From Promethearchaeota archaeon (GTDB taxonomy: Archaea > Asgardarchaeota > Lokiarchaeia > Sigyniarchaeales > SOKP01), in assembly GCA_016840165.1 (NCBI GenBank), contig JAEOSU010000051.1, positions 124,001 through 188,000 on the forward strand: a stretch of DNA of 64,000 nucleotides. Reading direction: 5' to 3'. The notes below the pieces were generated by a model, which ran no database searches, had not been told where the DNA came from, and saw only the letters and a program-made list of their open reading frames with translations. Below, piece by piece: positions 1 to 9,815 of the stretch (positions are counted from its first letter, which is position 1; each line of letters begins with the position of its first letter). The position numbers were made by a program, and so were the translations under genes.

Positions 1-2
1 AG

Positions 3-473
3 GTTATTGCCGATGAGACTCGGCCTCGGTTGCAAGGGGCAAGACTGACAGCTTATGAACTCCAGTATGATAAGATTCCTGTGAAGGTGATCTCGGATAC
101 ATCTTCAGGTTTATTGATGTATTTAGGATTAATAAATAAAGTCATTGTTGGAACGGATAGAGTTACATCAGATGCAGTATTTAATAAAATTGGGACGTAC
201 TTAGTAGCACTTGCAGCGAAAGAGAACAATATTCCGTTTTACGTTGCTGCTCCAACATCTACTTTATCTTTGAATGAAAATGTAAGAGATGTAACTATAG
301 AGCAGAGAGATTCTAGGGAAGTTAGTCATGTTTTAGGGAAACTGCAGATTGTTCCAGATGGAGTGGATTGCTTAAATTATGCGTTTGATATTACTCCATT
401 TAAACTAGTTACTGGAATCATTACTGAGGATGGAGTTTTCAATCCAAAAGAATTAATTAAAAGATATAAATAA
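3..473 (+). CDS. mtnA: S-methyl-5-thioribose-1-phosphate isomerase, 3' part (5' end outside window)
   Basis: This is the C-terminal part of an MtnA/eIF2B-fold isomerase, which converts methylthioribose-1-phosphate to methylthioribulose-1-phosphate in methionine salvage. The frame is open to the left edge and reads VIADETRPRLQGARLTAYEL, the conserved substrate-site block, so the TTG at 30 is internal and not a start. Further MtnA-type motifs are VGTDRVTSDAVFNKIGTYL (phosphate-site and catalytic aspartate region), PFYVAAPTSTL, and IEQRDSREV followed by FDITPFKLVTGIITEDGV. An archaeal ribose-1,5-bisphosphate isomerase or an aIF2B-related protein is the alternative, but the IEQRDSREV and ITEDGV blocks favour MtnA. 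A small membrane protein gene follows 20 bases downstream on the same strand. Confidence 0.88.
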   Translation, partial: VIADETRPRLQGARLTAYELQYDKIPVKVISDTSSGLLMYLGLINKVIVGTDRVTSDAVFNKIGTYLVALAAKENNIPFYVAAPTSTLSLNENVRDVTIEQRDSREVSHVLGKLQIVPDGVDCLNYAFDITPFKLVTGIITEDGVFNPKELIKRYK

Positions 474-493
474 ATTTTTGAGATGATAAGATT

Positions 494-778
494 ATGTCAA
501 TTGAATTTGCGAAGGAAAGTCACAAAAATAAAAAAAGACAGGCACTCTTTAGAGTTTTTATCTTTGCTGTTGTTGAATTCACCTGTGTGAATCTCTATTA
601 TCTTATTTCTGGTCTGACTGGTGATTTTGATTGGACCATTGAGCGGTTAACAACTACCACTGAAGGAGTGATTATTCAAATATTAGCATTACTCGGAACT
701 ATCTTCGGGATTCTTATATTTCTTTACATTATTATCTATATTGGTTTGTTAATAACAGGTCCCAGTAGTTCTAATTAG
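494..778 (+). CDS. small two-helix membrane protein, unknown function
   Basis: I do not recognise this 94-residue protein. It has a basic N-terminus (HKNKKRQ), a hydrophobic segment at about residues 19-40 and a second one at about 61-88, so it probably spans the membrane twice with a polar Thr-rich loop between. It starts 20 bases after mtnA and may be co-transcribed with it. Its TAG stop overlaps the stop codon of the convergent dihydrouridine synthase gene by four bases, which gives some confidence that the end is real. No catalytic motif is visible. Confidence 0.6.
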   Translation: MSIEFAKESHKNKKRQALFRVFIFAVVEFTCVNLYYLISGLTGDFDWTIERLTTTTEGVIIQILALLGTIFGILIFLYIIIYIGLLITGPSSSN

Positions 779-1770
779 TTTGAATAAATTTCTTTAAGAT
801 TATTTTTTAACTCTTCTAATGATCTTGAATTTGATATTTTTAATCTAATTTTTTTTGAATCTTTGATATGCCTTGTGAACCAAATTGCATTTCTTTTTAG
901 TTCACTGAACTTTATCTGATCAATTGTCTTATTATTAAAAGAAAAAGCACTATAATCGATCTCATCAATAATGTCTTCATAAAAAAGTAGGTGTTTTCGC
1001 ATTCTTTCAAGGTTGTTTTCAATTGGTAGATATGACATATCTTGAAGAACACTCGCGATATGAGTAAATATCTTTGGGTTTCCCATAGATGCTCTACCAA
1101 TCATTAAACCATCTACTTTTGTATAATCCATAACTTCTTTTGCTTTCTGAGGCGTAAAGATATCACCATTACCAATAACTGGAATTAATACATTTTCTTT
1201 CAACAATTTTAATGATTCGATATCAAATTTTGAATCATCATAGCGATCTTTTACCGTTCTGCTATGAATAGTTATTAAATCAACTCCAGATGATTCGATA
1301 ACCTTAATAATATCAATTAAGTTTTTTGATGAACTAAATCCCGTTCGAATTTTAACTGTTACGGGCTTTGAAGAAAATTTAATAGCAACATCAAGAATAT
1401 CTTGTAGTTTTTCTAAGTTTTTCAATAAATAACCTCCTTCTTGAGCTCGTATAGCCCTTTTAGAAGGACAGCCAGCGTTTATATCTAAAAAATCAAAATT
1501 ATAACTCGATAAAAAGTCAATTGATTTCCTTAAAGCATTAATATCTCCTCCTATTAATTGCACACTTATAGGACGTTCTTCCTCAATTTTATAGAGGTCA
1601 ATGAGAATTGATTTAGAATTTTTTTCTATTCTCTTAGTGTAAATCATTGGAACGCATACGAGGCCAATAGTATTGAATTTCCGACTGAATCTCCGATAAG
1701 GAGCTGTGGTTACATTTTGCATAGGAGCTAATATCAAATTATTCTCCAATTGAATTGTAGCGATTCTCAT
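775..1770 (-). CDS. dus: tRNA-dihydrouridine synthase
   Basis: This is an FMN-dependent reductase that converts uridine to dihydrouridine in tRNA D-loops. The 331-residue length fits the family. The TIM-barrel begins with LAPMQNVTTAPYRRF (FMN-binding start). Residues 98-104 NAGCPSK hold the conserved catalytic cysteine, Cys101. KPVTVKIRTGF, ITIHSRT and PVIGNGDIFTPQKA followed by GLMIGRASMGNP are the usual flavin and phosphate-binding blocks. A helical C-terminal domain of about 70 residues is present. The gene converges on the small membrane protein gene. The substrate position in tRNA cannot be read from the sequence. Confidence 0.93.
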   Translation of the reverse strand: MRIATIQLENNLILAPMQNVTTAPYRRFSRKFNTIGLVCVPMIYTKRIEKNSKSILIDLYKIEEERPISVQLIGGDINALRKSIDFLSSYNFDFLDINAGCPSKRAIRAQEGGYLLKNLEKLQDILDVAIKFSSKPVTVKIRTGFSSSKNLIDIIKVIESSGVDLITIHSRTVKDRYDDSKFDIESLKLLKENVLIPVIGNGDIFTPQKAKEVMDYTKVDGLMIGRASMGNPKIFTHIASVLQDMSYLPIENNLERMRKHLLFYEDIIDEIDYSAFSFNNKTIDQIKFSELKRNAIWFTRHIKDSKKIRLKISNSRSLEELKNNLKEIYSN

Positions 1771-1880
1771 ATTGTTGATTTTATTGTTTTTTACAATCTA
1801 TAAACATGAAATTTTTATTATAACCACATTTTATTGTAATTAATAAAATTCACCTTATTGATGAATTTAATAATACTAAA

Positions 1881-2402
1881 GTGAAAAAATTTATTATGTC
1901 ACTATACCTCGATAAATTTAAATTTACAAATATGCCTATTGAGTTAAATTATGTTGATGGAGACCCCTTAAATCTCAATAATCAATTCAACTTTTTCCAT
2001 AATAAAAACAAATTCAGGAAGGATTTAAATCGACTCCAATATATCTTTAAAGAATTCACAGGAAATTCTCTGGTTGCTTCAGGGATAAGGGATACTTACA
2101 TTAACAAAGAATTTACTGAAAATCATTTACTTGTTTTATTTACCGACAACAAGGTGGTAAAAACCGCGAATAATATACTTCAAGCTAATTTAAAAAGAGA
2201 TATAACTTCTGGATGTTATTATTTGACAGCTACTTCGGAATATCTACTTTTATTGGCAAAAGATATGAAAGGTTTAATTTCAGGAATAGATTTAATGGAA
2301 GAATTATTCGTACAGGTTTTTGAACATTACATGAAGCAAAAAAAATTCGATGAATTTGTAAAAATTCGTCAATTTAATGCATTTGGATGCTCAAATTCCT
2401 AA
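1881..2402 (+). CDS. unknown protein with weak resemblance to the glycoside-hydrolase family 20 domain 2 fold
   Basis: I do not recognise this 173-residue protein with certainty. The C-terminal half (about residues 95-155) has the rhythm of the accessory alpha/beta domain found before many glycosidase barrels: SGCYYLTATSEYLLLLAKD, then a helix GLISGIDLMEELFVQVF. No catalytic barrel follows, so a hydrolase function should not be assumed. There is no signal peptide. The predicted start is GTG at 1881, and an ATG at 1896 is an alternative. The protein is rich in Asn, Lys and Phe like its neighbours. It converges on the glucan phosphorylase gene with a 16-base gap. Confidence 0.5.
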   Translation: MKKFIMSLYLDKFKFTNMPIELNYVDGDPLNLNNQFNFFHNKNKFRKDLNRLQYIFKEFTGNSLVASGIRDTYINKEFTENHLLVLFTDNKVVKTANNILQANLKRDITSGCYYLTATSEYLLLLAKDMKGLISGIDLMEELFVQVFEHYMKQKKFDEFVKIRQFNAFGCSNS

Positions 2403-2418
2403 TCTAATCCTTTATTTT

Positions 2419-4140
2419 TCACTTTATGAATTTCCAAGGTTTCTGTTTAACTAATTTATATGCTTTTTTTGAATATTCCTCAACCATACGATGAGTATTG
2501 AAAAACGCTGCTAATGAAATAGCATTTTTACATTTAAATAACCACTCATCATGGTTCATCCATATAGGGATAATCTTATCTTCTAAAATATCATATATTG
2601 CCTTGGAATCGATTTCCCAATCGTTTGAAACCCCAGGATCATTTGGATTGGTGTCATCAGGTCCTATTGACCATCCTGCGGTAGGATTTCTACGATATCC
2701 TTCTAACCACCATCCATCTTGAACGCTTAAATTTAATACGCCATTTAAAGCTGCTTTCATTCCGCTCGTTCCACTCGCTTCGCGATATCGTTCAGGAGTA
2801 TTAAGCCATACATCTACCCCAGACAAAAGCATGTGAGCCAGGTCAATATTATAATTTTCCATAAGAACCACTTTAACCCCATAGTTGTCATATAGATATT
2901 CGCCCGACTCATAGATTTTTTTAATATAATCTTTACCCATTAAATCTTTCGGATGGGCTTTACCGGCGAAAATAAATTGAACTTTACTTTGACAAATTTT
3001 GCCAAGTCGATCAATATCATGAAAAATCAAAACTGCTCGCTTATATGTGGCAAATCTTCGGGCAAATCCTATTGTTATAAGCTCCTCATCTAATAAATTC
3101 CAACTATGACCCTTTTGATAATTAATTAGATTAAACTTATTTTCGATATGCGCATCAAATAAGTCTAAATCATCGATTTCGATTGCATTCTGTAATACTG
3201 ATGGTTTGGATTTCCAATTAGGCCACTTTCTATCAAAAATCTGTTTTATAGGTTTTGATATCCAAAATGGTAAATGAATTCCATTGGTAATGTGATCCAC
3301 TTCATACTGAGGAAACATTTTTCTTGTGATTTCGCCATGTTTTTTAGCGACTGCATTTCTATATCGTGAAAGGCCCATACCAAGAAAAGTCATGTTAAAA
3401 TTGCCGTTATCCTCTGCAATTTTCTTAATAGGTTCGGGCATTCTCTTTTCAAAAACTTTATTAACCAATTCTTTATCAAATCTGTCATGACCAGCGGGTA
3501 CTGGAGTATGTGTAGTAAAAACAACTTTTTCTTTCACGTTATCTAGATTTTTTCCAAGTAAATTATATAATTCAACGGTTGCAAAAGAACCATGTCCCTC
3601 ATTGAGATGGTAGGTTTGTAAATTATTATATCCTAATGAATGTAAAAGTCTTACACCACCAATCCCTAAAATAATTTCTTGGACAATACGATTCCATCGA
3701 GATGTTGAATCATACAAGGATCCTGTCATTTTTTTCATCCATTCCTCATTACCATCAACATCTGTGGTTAATAAATAGATTGGTAAGATATGCCCTGATT
3801 GTCCTATAACTCGATATAGCCATGCGGATACTAACACTTCTTTATTCTCAATCATTAATTTGATTGGTTTATCCACTTTATCAAACTCATAGAAGAAGTT
3901 CCACTCTACTTCTTTTTCTTTTTGTTCCCCCATTTCATTGAAGAGTTGATAAAAATATCCTGAACTATAGCAAAGACAGATAGCCACCATAGGGATTTCT
4001 AAATCCGCAGCGGATCGTACAGTATCTCCCGATAAAACTCCTAACCCTCCACTATATGTAGGAATATTAGAATCCATCCCTATTTCCATTGAAATATACG
4101 CTACAGAGGTGTTATTCTTAAATTCATCACTAATTTCCAT
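2419..4140 (-). CDS. glgP: alpha-glucan phosphorylase (GT35), short archaeal form
   Basis: The enzyme releases glucose-1-phosphate from glycogen or maltodextrin using pyridoxal phosphate. The N-terminus AYISMEIGMDSNIPTYSGGLG is the typical start of the short alpha-glucan phosphorylase family. YHLNEGHGSF and GFARRFATYKRAVLI are substrate and phosphate-binding blocks. EASGTSGMKAALNG contains the PLP Schiff-base lysine, Lys462, and DGWWLEGY follows it. At 573 residues it is shorter than the roughly 800-residue bacterial and animal enzymes but within the short-form class. It is transcribed alone. It is cytoplasmic and implies storage or use of an alpha-glucan. Confidence 0.92.
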   Translation of the reverse strand: MEISDEFKNNTSVAYISMEIGMDSNIPTYSGGLGVLSGDTVRSAADLEIPMVAICLCYSSGYFYQLFNEMGEQKEKEVEWNFFYEFDKVDKPIKLMIENKEVLVSAWLYRVIGQSGHILPIYLLTTDVDGNEEWMKKMTGSLYDSTSRWNRIVQEIILGIGGVRLLHSLGYNNLQTYHLNEGHGSFATVELYNLLGKNLDNVKEKVVFTTHTPVPAGHDRFDKELVNKVFEKRMPEPIKKIAEDNGNFNMTFLGMGLSRYRNAVAKKHGEITRKMFPQYEVDHITNGIHLPFWISKPIKQIFDRKWPNWKSKPSVLQNAIEIDDLDLFDAHIENKFNLINYQKGHSWNLLDEELITIGFARRFATYKRAVLIFHDIDRLGKICQSKVQFIFAGKAHPKDLMGKDYIKKIYESGEYLYDNYGVKVVLMENYNIDLAHMLLSGVDVWLNTPERYREASGTSGMKAALNGVLNLSVQDGWWLEGYRRNPTAGWSIGPDDTNPNDPGVSNDWEIDSKAIYDILEDKIIPIWMNHDEWLFKCKNAISLAAFFNTHRMVEEYSKKAYKLVKQKPWKFIK

Positions 4141-4228
4141 AATAATATCCTCAATTAAATATCAAGAAAATACTAACTTGAATTATTATATATAAAGTCT
4201 AAATTCATATTTTAAAATCTTATGTGAA

Positions 4229-4882
4229 TTAAATGTTAAGATCTTTATTCGTCAAAATCTCTACTGAGATATTTGAATTCTTTTTATGAAGTATTTTTTC
4301 ATACTCATCAAGTTCCACATCCCAATTATGCATTGGAATCACTATTCTCGGATTAATATCAACTGCTGCATCGGTAGATTCCTCAAAATCCATCGTATAT
4401 GTCCCACCGCAAGGTAACATCGCCACATCAATCTCTTTTAAAGCTAATTTTTTCATCTCAGGGATTCTTTCACTATCTCCTGCATGATATATTTTTTTTC
4501 CATCCGCCTCTAACAAAATACCTGCCCAATTTCGCTCTTTAGGATGAAATGGTTGATTTTTGCTCCTCATTCGTTTTATATTATAAGCAGGAAATAATTC
4601 AATAGTAACATTTTCGATTTCATATGGTTCATATAGGGAAAGACCTTTCCCGTCAAATTTCTCTAATTTTGAAGAAATACTTTTAGGACCTAATAGAACA
4701 GTTGATTCTTTACTAATCTTAGAAATTGAATCCTCGTCAAAATGATCGCCATGTTCATGGCTACATATGATAATATCTGCTTTCTCTTCTTCTTTTGATA
4801 ATTGGTAGGGATCTAAATAGATTATTTTTTTGTCTTCAGTTTCAATTTTAAAAGCAGCATGTTTTAGCCAACTAATTTTCAT
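4229..4882 (-). CDS. metallo-beta-lactamase-fold metal-dependent hydrolase (UlaG/UPF0173-like)
   Basis: This compact 217-residue enzyme has the metallo-beta-lactamase fold. The zinc motif is SHEHGDHFD at residues 41-49 (His42, His44, Asp46, His47). Further metal ligands are likely the histidine and aspartate in YHAGDSE and the histidine in IPMHNWDVE. The start MKISWLKHAAFKI is typical of the UlaG/UPF0173 branch, which includes lactonases, phosphodiesterases and uncharacterised hydrolases, so the substrate is unknown. It lies on the minus strand downstream of a small zinc-ribbon gene and upstream of glucan phosphorylase, with gaps of about 90-110 bases. Confidence 0.85.
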   Translation of the reverse strand: MKISWLKHAAFKIETEDKKIIYLDPYQLSKEEEKADIIICSHEHGDHFDEDSISKISKESTVLLGPKSISSKLEKFDGKGLSLYEPYEIENVTIELFPAYNIKRMRSKNQPFHPKERNWAGILLEADGKKIYHAGDSERIPEMKKLALKEIDVAMLPCGGTYTMDFEESTDAAVDINPRIVIPMHNWDVELDEYEKILHKKNSNISVEILTNKDLNI

Positions 4883-4988
4883 AAATTTTCCACCTTAATT
4901 ATTGCTCTTGATTTAAAAGACTCTTTTGAATTTTTTAATAATATATTTAATTTAAAAATATGCTCACTAGATTTAGAATGATAATTAA

Positions 4989-5360
4989 TCAGTCCTTAGG
5001 CTCTAAATCCAGCTCTGGTTTCTTAAGCTCTACCTTCTTTAAAATATTAAATTTATCTAAATGATTTAAGCTATAATGATCCAGTTTTTCCAAGAGGGTA
5101 TTATTTTGAAACCTCCTCTTGATGATTGTATTTGGTTTAGGTAACGATCTCGTAAATATCGGTTGGGGAAATTTTTTTCTATTCATTAAATTATTTTCAA
5201 ATTCATTTTTGAGAGTTAAATGCTTTTTGAAGGAGGGATTCTCAGCTTTCAAATAATTAGTGAAATCTTTTCTTAAATTAGCTGAAATGGGAGGGATGCT
5301 TACTCTATCAATACGACATGTTGGGCATTCGCTTTCTTCAAATCCATGAATACATCGCAT
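4989..5360 (-). CDS. small protein with N-terminal CxxxF-ExxCxxC zinc-finger-like motif
   Basis: I do not recognise a named family for this 123-residue protein. It begins MRCIHGFEESECPTC, giving one cysteine, one histidine and a CxxC pair within 15 residues, which looks like a short zinc-binding knuckle right at the N-terminus. The rest is basic and probably poorly structured, with repeated Lys/Asn/Pro stretches, and has no other cysteines. I recall short knuckles of this type at the start of Asgard hypothetical proteins, but I cannot confirm that here. It is divergent from the SIS-domain gene at 5437. Confidence 0.55.
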   Translation of the reverse strand: MRCIHGFEESECPTCRIDRVSIPPISANLRKDFTNYLKAENPSFKKHLTLKNEFENNLMNRKKFPQPIFTRSLPKPNTIIKRRFQNNTLLEKLDHYSLNHLDKFNILKKVELKKPELDLEPKD

Positions 5361-5436
5361 ACAAATTCACACTTTTTTTTAACGTTTCTGAGTTCTTTAA
5401 ATTAATTTTATTTTATATTTTTTTTTATTATTATTT

Positions 5437-6555
5437 ATGAATAAATTTCTTTCCGAAATTAAATCACAACCTCAAGCACTCCAAGATACCTTTAATTATA
5501 TCCTCAATGAAGGAAAAAAACAATTCTTAATCATTAAGGATTTCATTAAAAAAGGAGGGATCACGAAATTAATTTTTACGGGTATGGGTTCTAGTTATAT
5601 TAGTTGCTACTTACCATATTATATTCTTAACCAATATGGTATTGCTGTGGAGATGCGCGAAGCAGGAGAATTCTTATTCAATACCTTTCCAATAACAAAG
5701 CAAAATTGTTTTTCAGATACAGGAATCATATTTATTTCACAATCAGGTGAATCAGGAGAAATAAGAGAGCTCTTAAGGAAAGTCAATTCCATCCCTATAG
5801 ATGATAAACCATTGACCATTGGAATCACTAACAATCCTGATAGTTATTTAGCTTATATGACGGAATTACAAATTTTATTGAATTTTGATGATGAGGTTTC
5901 TGTTACCTCGAAAAGTTATGTTTGCACTTTATTGATCCTTTATGTCATGGCAAAAACTATCATCGGTGAATTTTTCATGGATGAGAAGGAATCAGAAAAA
6001 GTGAAGGATTTAATAAAAGAATTAGAAAAATTATTCATGAATGAGGATGAAATCGCTCAAATATGGGAAGACCTATTTACAAAATTCGGTTATGAGTTTG
6101 ATTTTCTAGAAATATTAGCAAGAGGCGCCTCTCTCACCACGGCGCATCAAGCTGCCTTGAATTTTAAAGAAATAGTTAAGAGTTATTCCGAAGCTAATTC
6201 TATCTCCTCTTTTAGGCATGGGGGTATTGAATGCCTTAATGATAAAACTCAATTACTCCTTCTAACGTCAGATCCTAAGAATTTAAAGCTCAATGTAAAA
6301 TTTATAGAAAATTTAATGACGAACTGGAAATGTGGAAAAGTGTTACACTTAACAAATCAAAATTTCGATAATAAAATAGACAAATTACATAAAGATCCAA
6401 AATTAATTTTATATCGACATCAGATTACCGACCCTTTCTTAGCTCCAATCATGGAAATTGCAATCATTCAATTACTTTTTTATAGAATAGCCGAAAAGAA
6501 AGGGTTAGACCCTGGTCTCTTTCAGTTTTCCAAAAAAGTAACAGATGATATTTAA
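5437..6555 (+). CDS. double SIS-domain phosphosugar isomerase/deaminase-like protein
   Basis: This 372-residue protein matches the isomerase half of glucosamine-6-phosphate synthase and its relatives: two sugar isomerase domains without the glutaminase domain. The first SIS domain has LIFTGMGSSYISC and ISQSGESGEIREL (SQSGES at residues 101-106, phosphosugar-binding serines). The second has LARGASLTTAHQAALNFKE and SFRHGGIE. Absence of the N-terminal Cys-nucleophile domain means it cannot use glutamine itself. It could be a deaminase, an isomerase or a regulatory sugar-phosphate binder. It is a single gene preceded by a divergent gene. Confidence 0.83.
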   Translation: MNKFLSEIKSQPQALQDTFNYILNEGKKQFLIIKDFIKKGGITKLIFTGMGSSYISCYLPYYILNQYGIAVEMREAGEFLFNTFPITKQNCFSDTGIIFISQSGESGEIRELLRKVNSIPIDDKPLTIGITNNPDSYLAYMTELQILLNFDDEVSVTSKSYVCTLLILYVMAKTIIGEFFMDEKESEKVKDLIKELEKLFMNEDEIAQIWEDLFTKFGYEFDFLEILARGASLTTAHQAALNFKEIVKSYSEANSISSFRHGGIECLNDKTQLLLLTSDPKNLKLNVKFIENLMTNWKCGKVLHLTNQNFDNKIDKLHKDPKLILYRHQITDPFLAPIMEIAIIQLLFYRIAEKKGLDPGLFQFSKKVTDDI

Positions 6556-6726
6556 AAAATCTTTTTTGTCCAAAATCTTTAGCTATTTCTAATTAAACGT
6601 TAAAGAAAGACAGAAGAAAATTCATTAATATAACATTTATAAAGTAAAACTAATTTTCTTTATTGTTTGCATAACAATATTAAAATCATAATAATAAACG
6701 AGTAATTAAAAATAAAAGTGAATAAA

Positions 6727-8496
6727 ATGGCAAAATGGCATTTAGATGAAAATAAAGCATGGTTCAAAAAGTGGTGGCCTGAAATTGCACCCAAAAACAT
6801 TGACTTTCCCGAGATTTCTCTAGGAGAATTCTTTGAAGAACAGAGGAAAAAATATGCTGCTGATAATATAATGTGGTTTTTAGAATCATGGATGACTTAC
6901 GAAGAAGCTGGTAAAGCAATGGATTCGTTTGCAACTGCCTTACATAATCTTGGAATAAAGCAAGGTGATGTCGTTGCTTTGCTTTTACCAAATAGTTTTC
7001 AATATGTGATAGCATTTTATGCTGCTGCGAAAATTGGAGCGATCCCTACCGGAATAAATACAACATATAAGCCGTTGGAAGTACTCCACCACCTTGAAAT
7101 TACTGAAGCAAAATCATTAATCGTATTAGATGCATTATATGGTGAATCAGTAAAACCTATTGTTGATAAAACAGATCTTGAATTAGTAATTTATACTAAT
7201 GTTGCTGATCTTGCATCTGGACTTTCAGGAGCCATAAAGTTTATTGGAAGACTGATCGGAAAGATTCCCAAAGGAAAAGTTGATTTTAAACCATCATATA
7301 AGTTCTTAGAGTTATTAGAAACCGAACCAAATCTTCCGCAAGTAAAGTTTGACCCAACTACACATCCGGCAACATATATTATGACGGGAGGAACGACTGG
7401 GGTCCCAAAAGCAACCGTTTTAACCCATTTCAATCTTGTGTCCAATGTAAAACAATGTGTTGCTATACTTGGGGGAGAGCAACCTGGTTTGGGCGATATT
7501 GGCGCCTTACCATTATTTCATTCATTCGCAATGACTGCTGTTATGAATGTTGGCATTGGAATGGGAGGTTGGATGATGCTATTTCCACGTCCACCCCCAA
7601 CTGAAGAATTTCTAAAAGACATAAATGAAATTGATGCTCCGAAAGGTTTTGCATATACTGGAGCAGAAATCTTATTTAAGCGAATTGCTGATTTCCCTCA
7701 TTTAGAAAAGTTTCCAGGTATAATGGGTAAACTCAAGCTCAATATTTCTGGAGCTGGTCCGTTACATGCGCCTGTTAGGGATGCATTTGAGAAAAATACT
7801 GGTGGTAGGATTGTGGAGGGTTATGGTCTTTCGGAGGCTACTCCTGTTGTAAGTGCTGGAAACTTATTTGGTGAAAGTCCTATTGGTACTATTGGTATGC
7901 CCTTACCAGGAACAGATTGGGGAATCTGGGATGCTGCTGCTCCAACTTTGGATGCTGGTCCAATTGCTATTGGATTGCCCGGATCAAAATATGGTGAGGA
8001 ACATTCGGGAGAATTATGTGTTTACGGACCGCAAGTAATGAAAGCATACTTGAATCAACCTGAAGAAACCGCAGAAACCTTGCAAAAATGGGATGGTCGA
8101 ATCTGGTTAAGAACGGGTGATATTGGATTTATGAACGAAGATGGCACAGTTGCTCTAAGAGACCGTAAAAAACAACTTATAAAAGTAGCTGGTCACTCTG
8201 TCTTTCCTACAGAGGTAGAAACTATGTTGATGAAGAATGAAGCAGTTAGTGAAGCCGCTGTAGCTGGATTACCGGATCCAGAAGGTAAAGTTGGAGAAAT
8301 TACAAAGGCATGGGTTACTCTTAAACCAGAATATAAAGGTAAAATCACTGAAGAAGAATTAAAAGCTTGGACTGAAGAGAATATGACCAGATGGAAATGT
8401 CCCGCTTTAATTGAGTTCATTGATGAAGTTCCGAAAAATGTACTTGGTAAAGTACAACGTAGAATCTTGCAAGAGGCAGATCCTCTTTACAAATAG
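6727..8496 (+). CDS. AMP-forming acyl-CoA ligase (ANL superfamily)
   Basis: The enzyme activates a carboxylic acid, probably a fatty or aromatic acid, to an acyl-adenylate and then to acyl-CoA. The P-loop-like block IMTGGTTGVPKAT is followed by GYGLSEATP (adenine binding), WLRTGDIGFMNEDG with DRKKQLIKVAG (hinge between the two domains) and PKNVLGKVQRR near the end, whose lysine is the adenylation lysine. The length of about 590 residues is normal for long-chain ligases. I place the start at ATG 6727; a GTG at 6718 adds three residues. The exact acyl substrate cannot be deduced. It is a single gene with no partner beside it. Confidence 0.9.
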   Translation: MAKWHLDENKAWFKKWWPEIAPKNIDFPEISLGEFFEEQRKKYAADNIMWFLESWMTYEEAGKAMDSFATALHNLGIKQGDVVALLLPNSFQYVIAFYAAAKIGAIPTGINTTYKPLEVLHHLEITEAKSLIVLDALYGESVKPIVDKTDLELVIYTNVADLASGLSGAIKFIGRLIGKIPKGKVDFKPSYKFLELLETEPNLPQVKFDPTTHPATYIMTGGTTGVPKATVLTHFNLVSNVKQCVAILGGEQPGLGDIGALPLFHSFAMTAVMNVGIGMGGWMMLFPRPPPTEEFLKDINEIDAPKGFAYTGAEILFKRIADFPHLEKFPGIMGKLKLNISGAGPLHAPVRDAFEKNTGGRIVEGYGLSEATPVVSAGNLFGESPIGTIGMPLPGTDWGIWDAAAPTLDAGPIAIGLPGSKYGEEHSGELCVYGPQVMKAYLNQPEETAETLQKWDGRIWLRTGDIGFMNEDGTVALRDRKKQLIKVAGHSVFPTEVETMLMKNEAVSEAAVAGLPDPEGKVGEITKAWVTLKPEYKGKITEEELKAWTEENMTRWKCPALIEFIDEVPKNVLGKVQRRILQEADPLYK

Positions 8497-8660
8497 TAAT
8501 TTTTTTTCCTAATTTTTCTTTTCTAAATTTACTTCCTAACTTTTTTTAAAAAGCATTATTTAGATTTTATCGGCATTGAATTAGAATCTTTTATTGAAAG
8601 CTAAATTTTTTATAATAAGTACTAATTTGATTATTGTATTGACTTTTGAGCAGACTTAAA

Positions 8661-9797
8661 ATGACTAAGGGAATTATATTGTCAGGTGGTTACGGGACGC
8701 GTCTTAGACCACTTTCGTGTTCAATACCGAAATCACTCATGCCAGTGGTAAATAAACCGGTTATTGAACGACAGATAATGCTATTAAAAGCTGCTGGTGT
8801 AAATGAGATTGTTCTTGCTGTCAGTGTAATGTCGGATGTAGTAAAGCATTACTTTGGTGATGGAAAACGATTGAATATAAAGATACACTATACTAACGAA
8901 AAGTATCCTATGGGAACTGCAGGAGCGATTAGATTAGCACAGGAATATTTAAAAGATGATAATTTTTTCATGCTAAACGGAGATGTTATAATGGATTTTA
9001 AGTTTAGTGATATGTTGAAGCACCATCAAAAATGTGGTGGAATTGGTACTATCGCAAGTAGGGTTGTTGAAGATCCCTCGCGATATGGAGTTTTAATCGT
9101 TGATGACCAAACTCATCAATTACATAAGTTTCTTGAAAAGGAAGAATATCATCCTCCCGCAGGAAAAATTAAACCAATGCCAATAAATGCGGGGGTTTAT
9201 ATTCTTGAACCGGATATTTTCTCATATATTCAGCCTAAAAAAAAAGTATCCATTGAAAGAGAGGTATTTCCGCATGTAGCGGATGATGGTAAATTGTTTA
9301 ACTATTCCATATCTGGTATTTGGAAAGATATTGGAAAACCACTAGATTTACTTGAAGCAAATATCCTTTTAATGACTGATATTATTGATTCTTTAGAGGG
9401 AGAAGTGAAGAATCTAATTGATGATTCTGTTAATATTGATCCAACCACTAACATCCATTCCCCATGTACCATCGGGAAAAATGTAATAATTCGGAAGAAT
9501 TGTACTATAGGACCCAATGTTATAATTGGAGATGATGTATACATAGATGAAAATACAAAAATTAACGATTCAATGATATATAACGAATCTTATATCTCTA
9601 AGAATGTATCAATTAATAACGCTATCATATCTGATAACTGTCTCATTGAGAAAAATGTCCAACTAACTGGAACTGACGAAAATCTAATAATTTTAGCTTC
9701 ATTCGTAAAAGTTAATAAAGATGTTAAGCTCCTTTCTAAAAATAATCAATCAATTTCATATTGTCATCATGAAGTAGTTAAAGAAAGTGTAAATTAG
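8661..9797 (+). CDS. sugar-1-phosphate nucleotidyltransferase with C-terminal left-handed beta-helix (mannose-1-phosphate guanylyltransferase-like)
   Basis: The enzyme makes an NDP-sugar from a sugar-1-phosphate and NTP for glycan synthesis. GIILSGGYGTRLRPLS and PKSLMPVVNKP form the nucleotide-binding signature, followed by MGTAGAIRLA, LNGDVIMDF (metal aspartate) and GIWKDIGKP. From about residue 260 hexapeptide-type repeats such as IHSPCTIGKNVIIRKNCTI build a left-handed beta-helix. The pattern resembles GDP-mannose pyrophosphorylase more than GlmU. I use ATG 8661, because family members start two or three residues before the signature; a TTG at 8646 is the upstream alternative. A second enzyme of this superfamily lies at 46763. 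Confidence 0.88.
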   Translation: MTKGIILSGGYGTRLRPLSCSIPKSLMPVVNKPVIERQIMLLKAAGVNEIVLAVSVMSDVVKHYFGDGKRLNIKIHYTNEKYPMGTAGAIRLAQEYLKDDNFFMLNGDVIMDFKFSDMLKHHQKCGGIGTIASRVVEDPSRYGVLIVDDQTHQLHKFLEKEEYHPPAGKIKPMPINAGVYILEPDIFSYIQPKKKVSIEREVFPHVADDGKLFNYSISGIWKDIGKPLDLLEANILLMTDIIDSLEGEVKNLIDDSVNIDPTTNIHSPCTIGKNVIIRKNCTIGPNVIIGDDVYIDENTKINDSMIYNESYISKNVSINNAIISDNCLIEKNVQLTGTDENLIILASFVKVNKDVKLLSKNNQSISYCHHEVVKESVN

Positions 9798-9815
9798 AAA
9801 AAAAGGAAAATGTAA

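Noticed and set aside
3..473. Translation initiation factor aIF2B instead of MtnA
   Set aside because: The blocks DETRPRLQGARLTAYEL, IEQRDSREV and ITEDGV are MtnA-type.
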